A DNA stretch of 64,000 bases from Paenarthrobacter sp. AR 02 (GTDB lineage Bacteria; Actinomycetota; Actinomycetes; Actinomycetales; Micrococcaceae), in assembly GCF_021538675.1 (NCBI RefSeq), contig NZ_JAJUKH010000001.1, forward strand, positions 558,001-622,000, written 5' to 3'. This document shows, in pieces, positions 35,150-44,175 of the stretch. The translations under genes and the position numbers were made by a program. Positions within the stretch are counted from its first letter, which is position 1. Every line of letters begins with the position of its first letter. The notes beneath the pieces were generated by a model, which had not been told where the DNA came from, did not search any database, and worked only from the letters and a program-made list of their open reading frames with translations.

Positions 35150-36064
35150 ATGACCATGAGCAACAACATCGTCCTCGGCGAAAACCAGTACGGCAAAGCA
35201 GAAGTCCGCGTCGTCAAGGTCACTCGGGATACGGACCGCCACCACATCGAAGACCTGAACGTCACCTCGCAGCTGCGGGGCGACTTCCAGGCAGCCCACC
35301 TCGAAGGAGACAACGGCCACGTCGTTGCCACCGACACCCAGAAGAACACGGTCTACGCTTTCGCTCGTGAAGGCATCGGCTCCCCCGAAGCCTTCCTCCT
35401 GCGCCTTGCCGATCACTTCACCGGTGGGTTCGACTGGGTAACCGGCGGACGCTGGGAAGCCGAGGCCTACAGCTGGGATCGCATCCAGGCACACGGCGAG
35501 GGACACGACCACAGCTTCGTCCGCAACGGACAAGAGGTGCGTACCGCCGTCGTCGTCCGTGATGGCGCAACCACCCACCTCATCAGCGGCCTCAAGGACC
35601 TGACCGTCCTGAAGACCACCCAGTCAGGTTTTGTCGGCTACCCGCGGGATAAGTACACCACCCTGCCGGAAACCACCGACCGCATCCTTGCCACCGACGT
35701 ATCCGCCCGCTGGCGCTACAACACCAACCTGGACTTCGCCGGTACGGACTTCAACAAGAGCTACGAGGACATCCGGGCGCTCCTGCTGGAAGGCTTCACC
35801 GAGAACTACTCCCACGCCCTGCAGCAGACGCTGTTCGACATGGGCAAGAAGGTCCTCGAAGCACACAGCGAAGTGGACGAAATCAAGTTCTCCATGCCCA
35901 ACAAGCACCACTTCCTGGTTGACCTGAGCCCGTTCGGCCTGGACAACCCCAACGAGGTCTTCTTCGCGGCTGATCGCCCGTACGGCCTCATCGAAGCAAC
36001 CGTCCAGCGCGAAGACATCGACGCTGCACCCGTTGCATGGAGCGGCATCGCCGGCTTCTGCTAA
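35150..36064 (+). CDS. pucL: Uricase (factor-independent urate hydroxylase)
   Basis: A 304-residue cofactor-free urate oxidase converting urate to 5-hydroxyisourate in the cytoplasm. The uricase signature is visible as LTVLKTTQSGFVGYPRDKY with L and R at the expected places after it. The Lys of YGKAEVRVVKV, the Thr of ATDTQKNTVYA and the His of NKHHFLVDL are the expected catalytic triad region. The sequence, including the ending SGIAGFC, resembles Arthrobacter globiformis uricase. Start could be ATG 35150 or ATG 35156. Followed by a long hairpin and the NCS2 permease. Control is likely at the operator and the leader upstream. Confidence 0.96.
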   Translation: MTMSNNIVLGENQYGKAEVRVVKVTRDTDRHHIEDLNVTSQLRGDFQAAHLEGDNGHVVATDTQKNTVYAFAREGIGSPEAFLLRLADHFTGGFDWVTGGRWEAEAYSWDRIQAHGEGHDHSFVRNGQEVRTAVVVRDGATTHLISGLKDLTVLKTTQSGFVGYPRDKYTTLPETTDRILATDVSARWRYNTNLDFAGTDFNKSYEDIRALLLEGFTENYSHALQQTLFDMGKKVLEAHSEVDEIKFSMPNKHHFLVDLSPFGLDNPNEVFFAADRPYGLIEATVQREDIDAAPVAWSGIAGFC

Positions 36065-36087
36065 CCACCCGGCGAAAGCCAACCCCC

Positions 36088-36149
36088 GGGTTTGTGTACA
36101 GGTGATGCCCCTAAGAGCCCCTTTAAAGGCATCACCTGTACACAAACCC
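36088..36149. terminator. Long perfect hairpin after uricase
   Basis: 22-base arms (GGGTTTGTGTACAGGTGATG... and its exact complement) around an 18-base loop. No T tract; could be a terminator, an RNA-stability element or a processing site between uricase and permease. Confidence 0.6.
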
Positions 36150-36171
36150 GACCCCTAAAACCCCAAGATTT

Positions 36172-36235
36172 GTTAGCCAGACACAGTTAGCCAGACGAAG
36201 ACGTCTGCCATGAACCCAGAAAGTCTGCCATGAAC
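36172..36235 (+). repeat. Two short direct duplications at permease start
   Basis: GTTAGCCAGAC occurs at 36172 and 36186; GTCTGCCATGAAC at 36203 and 36223, the second overlapping the permease ATG. The upstream ATG of the duplicated pair gives only a seven-codon frame (MNPESLP). Confidence 0.75.
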
Positions 36236-37747
36236 ATCAAGAAGAAATCCCGCACTGCGAATACCACCTCGTCCCGGACGGACCGCGCGAACAAGCCCGA
36301 ACGCCCCGAGGACAAGCGCCTCTCCATCGGAAGCACGTTTGCCTACGGCTTCCAGCACGTCCTCACCATGTACGGCGGAATCATTGCCCCGCCGCTGATC
36401 ATCGGTGCAGCGGCCGGCATGAACTCACAGGACATCGGCCTTTTGATCGCCGCCTGTTTGTTCGTAGGCGGGCTCGCCACCATCCTTCAGACGGTGGGCA
36501 TCCCGTGGTTCGGCTCGCAGCTGCCGCTGGTCCAGGGCGTGTCCTTCGCCGGCGTTTCCACCATGGTGGCGATCGTCCAGGGTGGCGGCGGGATCCAGGC
36601 GGTGTTCGGCTCGGTGATCGTGGCTTCGCTGATCGGCCTGGCCATCACTCCCCTGTTCTCGAAAATCATCAAATTCTTCCCACCGGTTGTTACCGGCACA
36701 GTAATCACCACCATCGGGCTCACCCTGATGCCGGTGGCCGCGAACTGGGCCATGGGCGGCAACGCCAAGGCTGACAACTACGGCAGCATGGCCAACATCG
36801 GACTGGCCGCAGCAACCATGGGCGTCGTACTGCTCCTAAGCAAGGTCGGCAACGCCGCGATCTCCCGGCTCTCGATCCTGCTGGCCATGGTGATCGGCAC
36901 CATCATTGCGCTCATCGCCGGCATGGCCGACTTCTCCAAGGTGGGCCAGGGCGACGTCGTCGCCTTCCCCACACCCTTCGCTTTCGGTGCCCCCACGTTC
37001 GAAGTCGCAGCCATCATCTCCATGCTGATTGTTATCCTGGTGACCCTCACCGAGACCTCCGCGGACATCATCGCGGTGGGCGAGATCGTGGACACCAAGG
37101 TTGATTCCCGCCGCATCGGTGACGGACTCCGCGCCGACATGCTCTCCAGCGCCATCTCCCCTCTGTTCAACTCCTTCACGCAGAGCGCCTTCGCCCAGAA
37201 CGTTGGCCTCGTTGCCATCACGGGCATCAAGAGCCGCTTCGTGGTCAGCGCCGGAGGCCTCATCCTGGTGGTCCTGGGCCTCCTGCCGATCCTCGGCCGC
37301 GTGGTCGCTGCGGTTCCGACGCCCGTCCTGGGCGGTGCCGGCGTCGTACTTTTCGGTACGGTTGCCGCCAGCGGTATCCGCACCCTGGCCAAGGTCGAGT
37401 ACAAGAACAACATGAACCTGATCATCGTGGCGGCATCGATCGGCTTCGGCATGATCCCGATCGCCGCCCCGAAGTTCTACGACCAGTTCCCGTCCTGGTT
37501 CTCCACGATATTCCACTCCGGCATCAGCTCGGCCGCGGTCATGGCGATCCTGCTGAACATCCTGTTCAACCACTTCAAGGCCGGCAACTCGGACAACCAG
37601 TCGGTGTTCGTCGCAGGAACGGACCGGATTGTCAGCGAAGAGGACATCAAGTGCCTCAGCGAAGGCGACCGCTTTGAGAACGGCAAGTTGATCGACGCCG
37701 ACGGCAACGAGGTCCCGCTCAAGACTTCCAGCGCGTCAGAGCACTGA
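36230..37747 (+). CDS. NCS2 urate/xanthine permease
   Basis: A 505-residue nucleobase:cation symporter-2 protein (PbuX/PucK/UacT group). After a hydrophilic start come GSTFAYGFQHVLTMYGGIIAPPLI, the NCS2 hallmark, and about 12-14 hydrophobic segments; LTETSADIIAVGEIV carries the conserved Glu region and NSFTQSAFAQNVGLVAITGI is the family motif near helix 10. The C-terminus is an about 45-residue hydrophilic tail. Directly follows uricase in the same direction, so urate or xanthine uptake is likely. The ribosome site is weak (AGAAAG), and the start region is duplicated. Confidence 0.92.
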   Translation: MNIKKKSRTANTTSSRTDRANKPERPEDKRLSIGSTFAYGFQHVLTMYGGIIAPPLIIGAAAGMNSQDIGLLIAACLFVGGLATILQTVGIPWFGSQLPLVQGVSFAGVSTMVAIVQGGGGIQAVFGSVIVASLIGLAITPLFSKIIKFFPPVVTGTVITTIGLTLMPVAANWAMGGNAKADNYGSMANIGLAAATMGVVLLLSKVGNAAISRLSILLAMVIGTIIALIAGMADFSKVGQGDVVAFPTPFAFGAPTFEVAAIISMLIVILVTLTETSADIIAVGEIVDTKVDSRRIGDGLRADMLSSAISPLFNSFTQSAFAQNVGLVAITGIKSRFVVSAGGLILVVLGLLPILGRVVAAVPTPVLGGAGVVLFGTVAASGIRTLAKVEYKNNMNLIIVAASIGFGMIPIAAPKFYDQFPSWFSTIFHSGISSAAVMAILLNILFNHFKAGNSDNQSVFVAGTDRIVSEEDIKCLSEGDRFENGKLIDADGNEVPLKTSSASEH

Positions 37748-37763
37748 CCACTCTTCCGCGGAT

Positions 37764-37804
37764 GAAAGGCGGCAGTGTTTCCTTGGGGGACACTGCCGCC
37801 TTTC
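37764..37804. terminator. Terminator after NCS2 permease
   Basis: Perfect 15-bp stem GAAAGGCGGCAGTGT / ACACTGCCGCCTTTC. Shares the GGCGGCAGTGT core with the hairpin behind aceE. Confidence 0.8.
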
Positions 37805-37884
37805 GCGGTGCCAGGGAAGCGCACGACGTCGGCACTCGCCTTGGGTGCACCACTCACCTTCCGGGGACCGCCCAGATGACAAAA

Positions 37885-37915
37885 GATGGCAATGTTCGCG
37901 GGGAACATTGCCATC
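37885..37915 (-). terminator. Terminator of the IclR gene
   Basis: 13-bp perfect stem GATGGCAATGTTC / GAACATTGCCATC, followed on the minus strand by TTTTG. Confidence 0.8.
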
Positions 37916-37935
37916 AAATGCCACTCGGCAGGGTC

Positions 37936-38691
37936 TTAGTTTTGGTTGAGCTCCGCGGAGATCGCCTTGGCCGCCTCACGCAGCATGGGCACAGCACGAT
38001 CGGCGAAGCTCTGGTCCACGCGGGTGATGGGGCCGGACACGGAGATTGCGGTGGGCGTGGGCGCGTTCGGGACGGCCATGGCGAAGCAACGCACGCCGAG
38101 CTCCTGCTCTTCCTCGTCAATGGAGTAGCCGCGCTCACGGATCAATGCCAGGTCAGCGAGCAGGGAGTCGATGTCCCCGATGCTCTTCGCCGTCGGGGTG
38201 GGCATGCCGGTGCGGGCCACGATGCCGCGGACAACATCGTCATCCAGCTGGGCCAGGATGGCCTTGCCGACGCCGGTATCGTGCGTGTGGGCGCGACGGC
38301 CAACCTCGGTGAACATGCGCATGGAGTGCATGGACGGAACCTGGGCCACGTAGATGACCATGTCCGAGTCCAGGACCGCCATGTTGGAGGTCTCTCCGAG
38401 TCGTTCTACGAGGGTCTTGAGCTGAGGGCGGGCTACGGCACCGAGTTGCTTGCTGGCACCTTCACCGAGCCGGATAAGCCGCGGGCCCAGGGCGTAGCGG
38501 CGATTCGGCAGCTGGCGGATGTACCCAAGGGAGACCAGGGTCCTCAACAGGCGATGGATGGTAGGCAGGGGCAAATCCGTGGACGAGGAGAGCTCGCTCA
38601 GGGTGACGTCGCCACCGGCGTCCGTGATCAGTTCCAGCAGTTCAAAGACGCGCTCAACGGACTGCACGCCTCCGGAGGCTTTTTCAGCCAT
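37936..38691 (-). CDS. IclR-family transcriptional regulator, probably of purine/allantoin use
   Basis: A 251-residue regulator: winged helix at residues about 8-75 (VERVFELLELI, then LSELSSSTDLPLPTIHRLLRTL-type helix pair and LGYIRQLPNRRYALG) and the IclR effector domain with VPSMHSMRMFTEVGRRAHTHDTGVGKAILA. IclR relatives AllR and GclR respond to allantoin or glyoxylate. Divergent from the malic enzyme-malate synthase-ureidoglycine set, with a shared 220-bp control region containing a palindrome-like site. This makes it the natural candidate to bind the 15-bp palindromes in this window, which is inference. Confidence 0.87.
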   Translation of the reverse strand: MAEKASGGVQSVERVFELLELITDAGGDVTLSELSSSTDLPLPTIHRLLRTLVSLGYIRQLPNRRYALGPRLIRLGEGASKQLGAVARPQLKTLVERLGETSNMAVLDSDMVIYVAQVPSMHSMRMFTEVGRRAHTHDTGVGKAILAQLDDDVVRGIVARTGMPTPTAKSIGDIDSLLADLALIRERGYSIDEEEQELGVRCFAMAVPNAPTPTAISVSGPITRVDQSFADRAVPMLREAAKAISAELNQN

Positions 38692-38844
38692 TCCCTTGTC
38701 TCCAATGACTCAGATTCCGACAACTCTTATCCGCATCGTGAAAAGAATTGCTTAGAACACCCAACATACAGCACGCATGCAAGCGGCGCGATGACACCGA
38801 ACATGACCAAGCAAGGGGTTGTGTTTCCACTTTGTAGATAATAA

Positions 38845-38859
38845 TATCCATAATACGAA
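38845..38859 (+). promoter_or_regulatory. Candidate operator between IclR and malic enzyme genes
   Basis: TATCCATAATACGAA; reverse complement TTCGTATTATGGATA shares TATTATGGA with the dctA palindrome TTCCATATTATGGAA. Lies 53 bp before the malic enzyme start in an AT-rich promoter area. Confidence 0.45.
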
Positions 38860-38911
38860 AACATTTTGTAGGAACGGCGGCCCGGGAACGGGCCTAACAG
38901 GAGGAATTTCA

Positions 38912-40312
38912 ATGGCGAATCCGAGCCCCGGAAACTCGATCACCCTGCGCGTCGCCGCACCGTCGAGCTTCACCGCTACCAGCGAACTGGCAGCAGCCGT
39001 CGGCGCAGCCGGTGCAGCAATCACCGCCCTGGACGTCACGGAATCCCACCACGAGAAGATCGTTGTCGACGTCACCTGCAACACCACCGACGACGACCAC
39101 GCAGCCCGCGTCAAGGACGCCCTGAACGCACTCGACGGCGTCACCGTCCAGCACGTTTCGGACCGCACTTTCCTCATGCACCTCGGCGGCAAACTCGAGG
39201 TCGTCCCCAAAGTAGCCCTGCGCAACCGCGACGATCTTTCGCGCGCCTACACTCCCGGCGTCGCCCGCGTTTGCATGGCCATCGCAGAAGACCCGGCCGC
39301 CGCCCGCAACCTCACGGTCAAGCGAAACACCATTGCTGTCCTCACTGACGGTTCCGCCGTCCTGGGCCTGGGCAACATTGGCCCGGCCGCGGCCCTCCCG
39401 GTCATGGAAGGCAAGGCTGCGCTGTTCAAGCAGTTCGCCAACGTTGACGCCTGGCCGGTTTGCCTGGACACCCAGGACACCGAAGAGATCATCATGATCG
39501 CCAAGGCCATGGCCCCCGTTTACGGCGGCATCAACCTTGAAGACATCGCCGCACCGCGCTGCTTCGAAATCGAGAACCGCCTCCGCGAAGAGCTGGACAT
39601 CCCGGTCTTCCACGACGACCAGCACGGCACCGCGATCGTTACGCTCGCAGCCCTGGTCAACGCCCTGCGCGTCGTGGACAAGAAGCTGTCCGAGGTCAAG
39701 ATCGTGGTTTCGGGCGTCGGTGCTGCCGGCTCCGCCATCATCCAGCTCCTTAAGGCCCAGGGCGCGCAGCACATTATCGCCGCAGGCCGCTCGGGCGCCA
39801 TCCACTCGGGCGAGGAATACAGCGACGAGCACCGCAGCTGGATCGCCGCGAACACCAACGAAAAAGGCTTCTCCGGCACCCTGCACGATGCCCTCAAGGG
39901 AGCTGACGTGTTCATCGGCGTCAGCGCACCGCACGTGATCGGCGAGGACCAGGTCGCCTCGATGGCCGAAAATGCGATTGTGTTCGCCATGGCCAACCCG
40001 ACGCCGGAAATCGATCCCGTGATCGCTTCCAAGCACGCCGCCGTCGTAGCTACCGGCCGCAGTGACTTCCCCAACCAGATCAACAACGTGCTGGCTTTCC
40101 CCGGATTCTTCCGCGGGCTGCTGGACGCAGGGGCATCGGACATTACGCCCAACATGCTGGTGGCCGCCGCCGAGGCGATCGCCAACCGGGTGGCTGACGA
40201 TGAACTGAACGCGAGTTACATTATCCCCAGCGTCTTCGATCCCCACGTTGCTGCCGATGTTGCTGCTGCGGTGGCAGCCGCCGCGCACGCAAACGCCGCC
40301 AGCGCGCTGTAG
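38912..40312 (+). CDS. NAD(P)-dependent malic enzyme with N-terminal ACT domain
   Basis: A 466-residue malic enzyme (malate to pyruvate and CO2). Residues about 1-90 form an ACT-like regulatory domain (SLTLR-type start, [16 protein letters not shown]). The catalytic part has [43 protein letters not shown] and NAD-binding [16 protein letters not shown] 38912 has AGGAGG upstream. First gene of a likely four-gene operon. It converts the malate made by the next gene product into pyruvate. Confidence 0.93.
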   Translation: MANPSPGNSITLRVAAPSSFTATSELAAAVGAAGAAITALDVTESHHEKIVVDVTCNTTDDDHAARVKDALNALDGVTVQHVSDRTFLMHLGGKLEVVPKVALRNRDDLSRAYTPGVARVCMAIAEDPAAARNLTVKRNTIAVLTDGSAVLGLGNIGPAAALPVMEGKAALFKQFANVDAWPVCLDTQDTEEIIMIAKAMAPVYGGINLEDIAAPRCFEIENRLREELDIPVFHDDQHGTAIVTLAALVNALRVVDKKLSEVKIVVSGVGAAGSAIIQLLKAQGAQHIIAAGRSGAIHSGEEYSDEHRSWIAANTNEKGFSGTLHDALKGADVFIGVSAPHVIGEDQVASMAENAIVFAMANPTPEIDPVIASKHAAVVATGRSDFPNQINNVLAFPGFFRGLLDAGASDITPNMLVAAAEAIANRVADDELNASYIIPSVFDPHVAADVAAAVAAAAHANAASAL

Positions 40313-40346
40313 CACCAGCGCACCCTAGAAGAAGGAATCCGCTCAC

Positions 40347-41960
40347 ATGGCTATTAGAGTCACTGATCCCCGGCCGATCGATCGCGCCGAGGAGATCCTC
40401 ACCCCGGAGGCACTGGCCTTCATCGAAGAACTGCACACCCGCTTTGCCGGCACCCGCAACGAGCTTCTCCAGGCACGGAAGGTCAAGCGCCAGAAGGTTG
40501 CGGACACGTCCCGCCTCGACTTCCTTTCGGAAACCCAGGAAATCCGCGACGGCGACTGGAAAGTCGCCGAGGCTCCTGCAGCTTTGCAGGACCGCCGCGT
40601 TGAGATGACCGGTCCGGCAACCCCGGCCAAGATGGCCATCAACGCCCTGAATTCGGGCGCGAAGGTATGGCTTGCCGACCTCGAAGACGCCAGCACCCCC
40701 ACGTGGCCTAACGTCGTCGACGCCATCCTGAACCTCCGCGACGCCGCCCGGGGCACTTTGAGCTTCACCTCCCCCGAGGGCAAGGAATACCGGCTCCGCA
40801 CGGATGCTCCCCTGGCCGTTGTTGTTGCCCGCCCCCGCGGCTGGCACATGGAGGAAAGCCACGTACTGCTCGACGGCGAACCCGCCGTTGGTGCGCTGGT
40901 GGACTTCGGCCTCCACTTCTTCCACATCGCCAAGCAGTTGCTGGAAAACGGTCACGGCCCGTACTACTACCTGCCCAAGATGGAGAGCCACCTTGAGGCA
41001 CGCCTCTGGAACGACGTCTTCGTCTTCGCACAGGACTACCTCGGCGTCCCGCAGGGCAGCGTCCGCGCCACCGTGCTGATCGAAACCATCCCGGCAGCGT
41101 TCGAGATGGACGAGATCCTCTACGAACTGCGTGACCACGCTTCCGGCCTCAATGCCGGGCGTTGGGATTACCTCTTCAGCATCATCAAGTACTTCCGTGA
41201 TGCCGGCGAAGAGTTCGTCCTCCCGGACCGCGCCACCGTTGCCATGACGGCACCCTTCATGCGTGCCTACACCGAACTCCTGGTCAAGACCTGCCACAAG
41301 CGCGGCGCCTTCGCCATGGGTGGCATGGCCGCCGTCATCCCCAACCGCAAGCAGCCGGACGTCACCGCCGCAGCCTTCGACAAAGTCCGCGCCGACAAGA
41401 CCCGCGAAGCAAACGATGGCTTTGACGGTTCCTGGGTTGCCCACCCGGACCTGGTGCCCACCTGTCGCGAAGTCTTCGATTCCGTGCTTGGCGACCCTGC
41501 AAACGGCGGTAAGAAGAATCAGCTGGATAAGCAGCGCCCCGAGGTGAACGTCACTGCTGAGCAGCTGATCGACGTCGCGTCCGCCGGCGGTACCGTCACC
41601 GAAGCCGGCCTGCGCCTGAACCTGTATGTCGCCGTCGCCTACACCGGCGTGTGGATCTCCGGCAGTGGTGCCGTGGCCATCCACAATCTGATGGAAGACG
41701 CCGCGACTGCGGAGATCTCCCGCTCGCAGGTGTGGCAGCAACTCCGCAACAAGTCGATCCTCGCGGACACCGGCAACACAGTGACCCGCGAACTGGTCAC
41801 CCGCATCCTGGGCGAAGAGACCGAGCGCCTGCGCATCGAATTCGGTGACGAGAACTTCACCAAGTACTACGAGCCCGCGTCCAAGCTGATCGAGGACATC
41901 TGTCTCTCCGATGAGTACACGGACTTCCTGACCACGCCCGCGTATGAGCTGGTGGGCTGA
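40347..41960 (+). CDS. aceB: Malate synthase A
   Basis: A 537-residue malate synthase (glyoxylate plus acetyl-CoA to malate), A-type length. The family signature is present as RDHASGLNAGRWDYLFS near residue 265. Further landmarks are VWLADLEDASTPTWPN (catalytic Asp/Glu region) and RGAFAMGGMAAVIPNR. No isocitrate lyase gene is in the window; the glyoxylate source here is ureidoglycolate/allantoin breakdown, as the downstream ureidoglycine aminohydrolase suggests. Follows malic enzyme by 34 bp. Confidence 0.96.
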   Translation: MAIRVTDPRPIDRAEEILTPEALAFIEELHTRFAGTRNELLQARKVKRQKVADTSRLDFLSETQEIRDGDWKVAEAPAALQDRRVEMTGPATPAKMAINALNSGAKVWLADLEDASTPTWPNVVDAILNLRDAARGTLSFTSPEGKEYRLRTDAPLAVVVARPRGWHMEESHVLLDGEPAVGALVDFGLHFFHIAKQLLENGHGPYYYLPKMESHLEARLWNDVFVFAQDYLGVPQGSVRATVLIETIPAAFEMDEILYELRDHASGLNAGRWDYLFSIIKYFRDAGEEFVLPDRATVAMTAPFMRAYTELLVKTCHKRGAFAMGGMAAVIPNRKQPDVTAAAFDKVRADKTREANDGFDGSWVAHPDLVPTCREVFDSVLGDPANGGKKNQLDKQRPEVNVTAEQLIDVASAGGTVTEAGLRLNLYVAVAYTGVWISGSGAVAIHNLMEDAATAEISRSQVWQQLRNKSILADTGNTVTRELVTRILGEETERLRIEFGDENFTKYYEPASKLIEDICLSDEYTDFLTTPAYELVG

Positions 41961-41961
41961 G

Positions 41962-43224
41962 ATGGGTTCACTGAGTTCATCTGACCTGGCCCACATCGAG
42001 GAACAGCTGACCGCGACGGACCAGTTGCTAGACCGCAACTACCCCGGCGACGACGGCTCCCGCCAGCCCATCCACACCCTCTACATTCCGGCGGACCGCT
42101 TCACGCCCACTTTCCTGGCGGACTGGGGCGCCCAGGCACTCGCGACGGCGGAAGCCCACGGCGGTCTCGAAAAACTCGGACAGCTGTTGGGCCAGGAGCC
42201 CGACTTGGCTGCAGCCGTTGCCGCCCGGGTAGCTTCCAAGCTGGCCTCCGAGCCCATTGAGGACCTTCGCCTGGACTTTGAAGACGGCTACGGTGACCGC
42301 GGCGACGAGGCAGAAGACGCCGACGCCGTTGCTGCCGCCAACGCCGTTGCAGCTGCTGTCGCAGCCGGAACAGCACCGCCGTTCATCGGTATCCGCTTCA
42401 AGTGCTTCGAAGCCCCCACCCGGGCCCGCGGCCTGCGCACCCTGGACCTGTTCGTGTCCACGCTCGCAGCAGCCGGGGAGCTCCCGCCGGGCCTGATCCT
42501 CACCCTGCCCAAGGTCACCACTGTGGCCCAGGTCCAGGCCATGGATTACGCAGTGTCCCGCCTGGAGGAAGTCCTTGGGCTCCCCGCTGGCCGGCTCCGC
42601 TTTGAGGTGCAGGTGGAAACCCCGCAGCTCATCATCGGCGCGGATGGAACCTCGCCTGTGGCCCAGCTCCCCCACGTGGTGCCCGGCCGCATTAGCGCCC
42701 TGCACTACGGGACTTACGACTACAGCGCGTCGCTGGGCATCTCTGCGGAATACCAGTCCATGGAACACCCCGTGGCAGACTTCGCCAAGCAGGTCATGCA
42801 ACTGGCCGTCGCGGGCACAGGCATCCGCCTGTCCGACGGTTCCACCAACATCATCCCCGTCGGAGACGCCGTGGAAGATGCATGGAAATTGCACGGCCGC
42901 CTGGTCCGACGTTCCCTGGAAAACGGCTACTACCAGGGCTGGGATCTCCACGCCGCGCAACTGCCCAGCCGCTTCTCGGCGTCGTACGCGTTTTACCGCG
43001 AAGGCCTGCCCGCCGCGGCTCTGCGCCTCCGCAACTACGTGGAGCGCACCGAAGGCGGCGTCATGGATGAGCCCGCCACGGCCCGCGCGCTGGCTGGCTT
43101 CGTCCTCCGCGGCGTCCAGTGCGGCGCAGTGGGGACCGACGAGGTCAAGGCGCTTGCCGGCGTCGAACTTTCACAGCTGACCGCGCTGGCGCACCCGCGG
43201 CTCGAACAACCGACTTCCCACTGA
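41962..43224 (+). CDS. Aldolase/citrate lyase-like protein (DUF6986 type)
   Basis: A 420-residue protein of the HpcH/HpaI or CitE-like TIM-barrel group: LRLDFEDGYGDRGDEAED (acidic metal-binding loop), FEVQVETPQLI (Glu of the aldolase-type site) and ALHYGTYDYSASLGI. This family, annotated DUF6986 in some databases from memory, often sits beside malate synthase and allantoin genes in actinobacteria; its reaction is not established. A cleavage or transfer on a glyoxylate-derived acid is plausible. ATG 41962 starts 1 bp after the aceB stop. Confidence 0.8.
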   Translation: MGSLSSSDLAHIEEQLTATDQLLDRNYPGDDGSRQPIHTLYIPADRFTPTFLADWGAQALATAEAHGGLEKLGQLLGQEPDLAAAVAARVASKLASEPIEDLRLDFEDGYGDRGDEAEDADAVAAANAVAAAVAAGTAPPFIGIRFKCFEAPTRARGLRTLDLFVSTLAAAGELPPGLILTLPKVTTVAQVQAMDYAVSRLEEVLGLPAGRLRFEVQVETPQLIIGADGTSPVAQLPHVVPGRISALHYGTYDYSASLGISAEYQSMEHPVADFAKQVMQLAVAGTGIRLSDGSTNIIPVGDAVEDAWKLHGRLVRRSLENGYYQGWDLHAAQLPSRFSASYAFYREGLPAAALRLRNYVERTEGGVMDEPATARALAGFVLRGVQCGAVGTDEVKALAGVELSQLTALAHPRLEQPTSH

Positions 43225-43238
43225 TAGGAGCATTTCGC

Positions 43239-44051
43239 ATGGGCAAGTACTACTACCCCGAGGGCGGGCTGCCCCCGCAGACCCACCTGACCACCGAACG
43301 GGCCATCGTCACCGAGGCCTACACGGTGATCCCCAAGGGTGTCATGACGGACATCGTCACCAGCAACCTGCCGGGCTTCTCCAACACCCGCTCCTGGATC
43401 ATCGCGCGGCCGATTTCCGGCTTCGCCACCACGTTCTCCCAGCTAATCGTGGAGATCGGCCCGGGCGGCGGCGCACCGAAGGCCGAGTTCGAGTCCGGCG
43501 TTGAAGGCGTCATCTTCGTGACCAAGGGCCAGGTCAACCTGACCCTCGACGGCGAGCTGCACCACCTCGAAGAGGGCGGCTACGCCTACCTCGCAGCCGG
43601 TGCGGAGTGGGGCCTGGAAAACGTGTCCGACGACATCGTTTCCTTCCACTGGATCCGCAAGGCGTACGAGCGGCTCGAAGGGTTCGAAGCGAAGTCCTTC
43701 GTCACCAACGAGAAGGACGTGGAGCCCACCTCCATGCCGGACACCAACGACGTCTGGAAGACCACCCGCTTCACGGATTCCAGCGACCTGGCCCATGATA
43801 TGCAGGTCAACATCGTCACGTTCCAGCCCGGCGGTGTGATCCCCTTCCCGGAAACCCACGTCATGGAACACGGCCTGTACGTCCTTGAAGGCAAGGCCAT
43901 GTACCTGCTCAACAACGACTGGGTTGAGGTGGAGGCCGGCGACTTCATGTGGCTGCGAGCCTTCTGCCCGCAGGCTTGCTACGCCGGTGGTCCGGGCGAG
44001 TTCCGCTACCTGCTGTACAAGGACATGAACCGCCAGGTGAAGCTGACCTAA
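43239..44051 (+). CDS. allE: (S)-ureidoglycine aminohydrolase
   Basis: A 270-residue double-cupin protein of the AllE/YlbA (UGlyAH) family, which releases ammonia from (S)-ureidoglycine to give ureidoglycolate. Family landmarks are MGKYYYPEGGLPPQ, SGVEGVIFVTKGQVNLTL in the first cupin and FPETHVMEHGLYVLEGKAMY with metal-binding residues in the second (ETHVMEHG). Some databases call this family bifunctional allantoicase/(S)-ureidoglycine aminohydrolase. Preceded by TAGGAG. Last gene of the malic enzyme operon; allantoinase and allantoate hydrolase must be elsewhere. Confidence 0.9.
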   Translation: MGKYYYPEGGLPPQTHLTTERAIVTEAYTVIPKGVMTDIVTSNLPGFSNTRSWIIARPISGFATTFSQLIVEIGPGGGAPKAEFESGVEGVIFVTKGQVNLTLDGELHHLEEGGYAYLAAGAEWGLENVSDDIVSFHWIRKAYERLEGFEAKSFVTNEKDVEPTSMPDTNDVWKTTRFTDSSDLAHDMQVNIVTFQPGGVIPFPETHVMEHGLYVLEGKAMYLLNNDWVEVEAGDFMWLRAFCPQACYAGGPGEFRYLLYKDMNRQVKLT

Positions 44052-44063
44052 GCATTGCGCCTA

Positions 44064-44138
44064 CGCCGAGATCGCCGGAAAGCTGCCAGTTCGCTGGAGT
44101 TTTCCGGCGATTTCGTCGTTTTCCGGCGGACTCGGTGC
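44064..44138. repeat. Dispersed repeat, copy B
   Basis: About 75 bp: CCGAGATCGCCGGAA, GTTCGCTGGAG, TTTTCCGGCGATTTCG, TTTCCGGCGGACTCGG. Homologous to copies at 31368 and 60173; lies between convergent genes. Confidence 0.7.
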
Positions 44139-44175
44139 TTCAGTTGTTTAGCGGCGACGGCCGATGGCGATCCGG

